From NCBI GenBank assembly GCA_017456765.1, contig JAFTIR010000021.1, positions 62,001 through 126,000 of the forward strand: 64,000 nucleotides of DNA, read 5' to 3'. The notes beneath the pieces are model-generated. The model was given only the letters and a program-made list of their open reading frames with translations. It searched no databases and was not told the DNA's origin. The position numbers and the translations under genes were made by a program. Positions within the stretch are counted from its first letter, which is position 1. Every line of letters begins with the position of its first letter. This document shows, piece after piece, positions 62,892 to 64,000 of this stretch. The DNA comes from Clostridia bacterium. GTDB lineage: Bacteria; Bacillota; Clostridia; Oscillospirales; CAG-382.

Positions 62892-64000
62892 GTGAAAAAA
62901 ACAGTATGGTTGAAGTTGCTTGCATGCCTTATGGCATTCTGCATTCTTCTTGTCGGATGTGCATCCGAAGGAACTTCGGGTTCAGGTAGTGATGATGAAG
63001 ATTCAAAGTCTGTATCCTCGGAAAAGGAAGAGGAAATCAATGTAGAACCAGGTGAATTATCGGTTGATGCGGTTCGCAGCAAGGTAAAAAATTCACCCTT
63101 TACCAAAAAGAGCAAAGCTATAAGCGAACTTGATTTTGATAAACTCGCACTTAACATGGAGCTTCGTGTTGAGCTTGGTAAGGCTTTTGGTGACTTTGTT
63201 GATACAATGTCCGGCTCCAATACTTCCGCGGCTATTGATGCTCTCGGCATTAAATCCGCATCTGTTTCTGCTGATTTCAACAGAAATTCCGATTTGTATT
63301 CCGTTGTGGCAGAGGGCTCTATAAATGATAAGGTTGTAATTGACGGAAATGCTACTCTTGACCTTTCGGATATGATGGTTTACTTCTCTCTTCCCACTTT
63401 GTCCGGTGATACTCTCGGTGCTGATTTCTCGGAGGTTGCAGACGAGTTTAACATGGAATTTGCTTCTGTTTATGAAGAAGTAATGGGAATGCTTTCGCAG
63501 CAGATGGATGCAAGAGACGAGCTTGTATCAGGTCTTGAGTCTGCTCTTACTGAGGATGAACTTTTTGAAATTCTCGATGGTTATGTTGAAGTTATAAACG
63601 ATTCTCTCGAGTTTGAAGAAGAAGAGACAACAATCTCTGTTGATAGCATCGAGCAAAAGGTTGACGCATACATATACGAAATTGATGCAGCGGATGCTCA
63701 AAACTTACTTGAAGCACTTCTTACAAAGGTTACTGAGGACGAGCTTCTTGAAGAAAAGTTCCTCGAAATCTATCCTTTGGTTATGGAATATCTCGATGTA
63801 GTTTCAGGCGGCGAGCTTGTAGGAGGCTATACATCTGATGCCGAAGCGGTATATGATGCATATATTTCCGAAATAGAAGATATGCTTGATGACCTTGGAG
63901 AAGTTGATGAAGATGATTCTTCCGCAGTTATAGTTACAACCTACTTTGCAGGTGACGACTTTGTAGGCTTCTCTTTTGGAAATGAAGAAATGGGTTCAGT
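62892..64000 (+). CDS. lipoprotein of unknown function, 3' end outside the window
   Basis: Open from a GTG at 62892, preceded by AAAGGAGAG at 62875-62883, to the window edge with no stop (at least 369 residues). It has a lipoprotein signal (VKKTVWLKLLACLMAF, lipobox ILLVGC) and a Gly/Ser/acidic linker (ASEGTSGSGSDDEDSK). The long acidic extracellular part is rich in Asp and Glu, with two similar segments around SALTEDELFEILDGYVEVI and LLTKVTEDELLEEKFLEIY, suggesting an internal repeat of a helical unit. No family is recognised. Confidence 0.8.
   Translation, partial: MKKTVWLKLLACLMAFCILLVGCASEGTSGSGSDDEDSKSVSSEKEEEINVEPGELSVDAVRSKVKNSPFTKKSKAISELDFDKLALNMELRVELGKAFGDFVDTMSGSNTSAAIDALGIKSASVSADFNRNSDLYSVVAEGSINDKVVIDGNATLDLSDMMVYFSLPTLSGDTLGADFSEVADEFNMEFASVYEEVMGMLSQQMDARDELVSGLESALTEDELFEILDGYVEVINDSLEFEEEETTISVDSIEQKVDAYIYEIDAADAQNLLEALLTKVTEDELLEEKFLEIYPLVMEYLDVVSGGELVGGYTSDAEAVYDAYISEIEDMLDDLGEVDEDDSSAVIVTTYFAGDDFVGFSFGNEEMGS

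Overview
The window looks like chromosome of a strictly anaerobic, low-to-moderate-GC Clostridia-type Firmicute, plausibly a gut Oscillospiraceae/Ruminococcaceae relative. The evidence is GGAGG-type ribosome sites, TTGACA-17-TATAAT promoters, GTG and TTG starts, a T-box leader, pyruvate:ferredoxin oxidoreductase, an ntp-type V-ATPase operon in the classical order, and MscS and AEC families. No genus can be assigned by reading alone. No complete prophage, IS element, CRISPR array or rRNA operon is present.

Layout. 1-6.75 kb: a sugar-phosphate/amino-sugar cluster (PfkB kinase, class II aldolase, NagB-like protein with an altered active site, DegT aminotransferase, creatininase-family hydrolase, Gfo/Idh oxidoreductase). 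7.5-9.3 kb: adenine deaminase. 9.34-13.6 kb: a leucine T-box operon encoding a LeuA-family protein whose catalytic motifs are missing and a TIM-barrel/acyl-CoA-synthetase fusion. 14.1-17.65 kb: pyruvate:ferredoxin oxidoreductase. 17.8-22.6 kb: a complete branched-chain amino-acid ABC transporter (livJHMGF-like). 23-28.5 kb: AEC transporter, deacetylase-like protein, AraC regulator, second Gfo/Idh protein, MBL hydrolase and SGNH hydrolase. 28.5-29.4 kb: two replisome-organiser-like pieces, one a remnant. 29.5-36.2 kb: pyrimidine genes pyrC, pyrK-pyrD-pyrF, pyrE, pyrB, pyrI. 36.7-40.8 kb: greA, lysS, a membrane-anchored unknown and a secreted/anchored acidic-tail protein. 41-46.2 kb: small unknown, dut, GH31 glycosidase, DUF554, PhnP-like MBL, ThiN. 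46.4-55.1 kb: V-ATPase F-I-K-E-C-G-A-B-D. 55.1-57.8 kb: MscS channel, polyprenyl synthase, isoprenyl transferase. 58.4-62.6 kb: a Tet(M)/EF-G-like GTPase fused to a Rae1/YacP endonuclease domain, TrmO, and a TIM-barrel isomerase. 62.7-64 kb: tRNA-Leu(CAA) and a truncated lipoprotein gene.

Two things run through the window. First, almost every long intergenic gap is filled by a dispersed multi-hairpin repeat. Its stems differ in sequence from copy to copy but stay complementary, with a constant 6-nt loop in one stem, which suggests selection for structure. Second, three proteins stand out as possibly undescribed: the LeuA-like protein without catalytic residues, the TIM-barrel/AMP-ligase fusion beside it under a leucine T-box, and the ribosomal GTPase-Rae1 fusion. 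All functional statements are by motif reading; no database search was possible.
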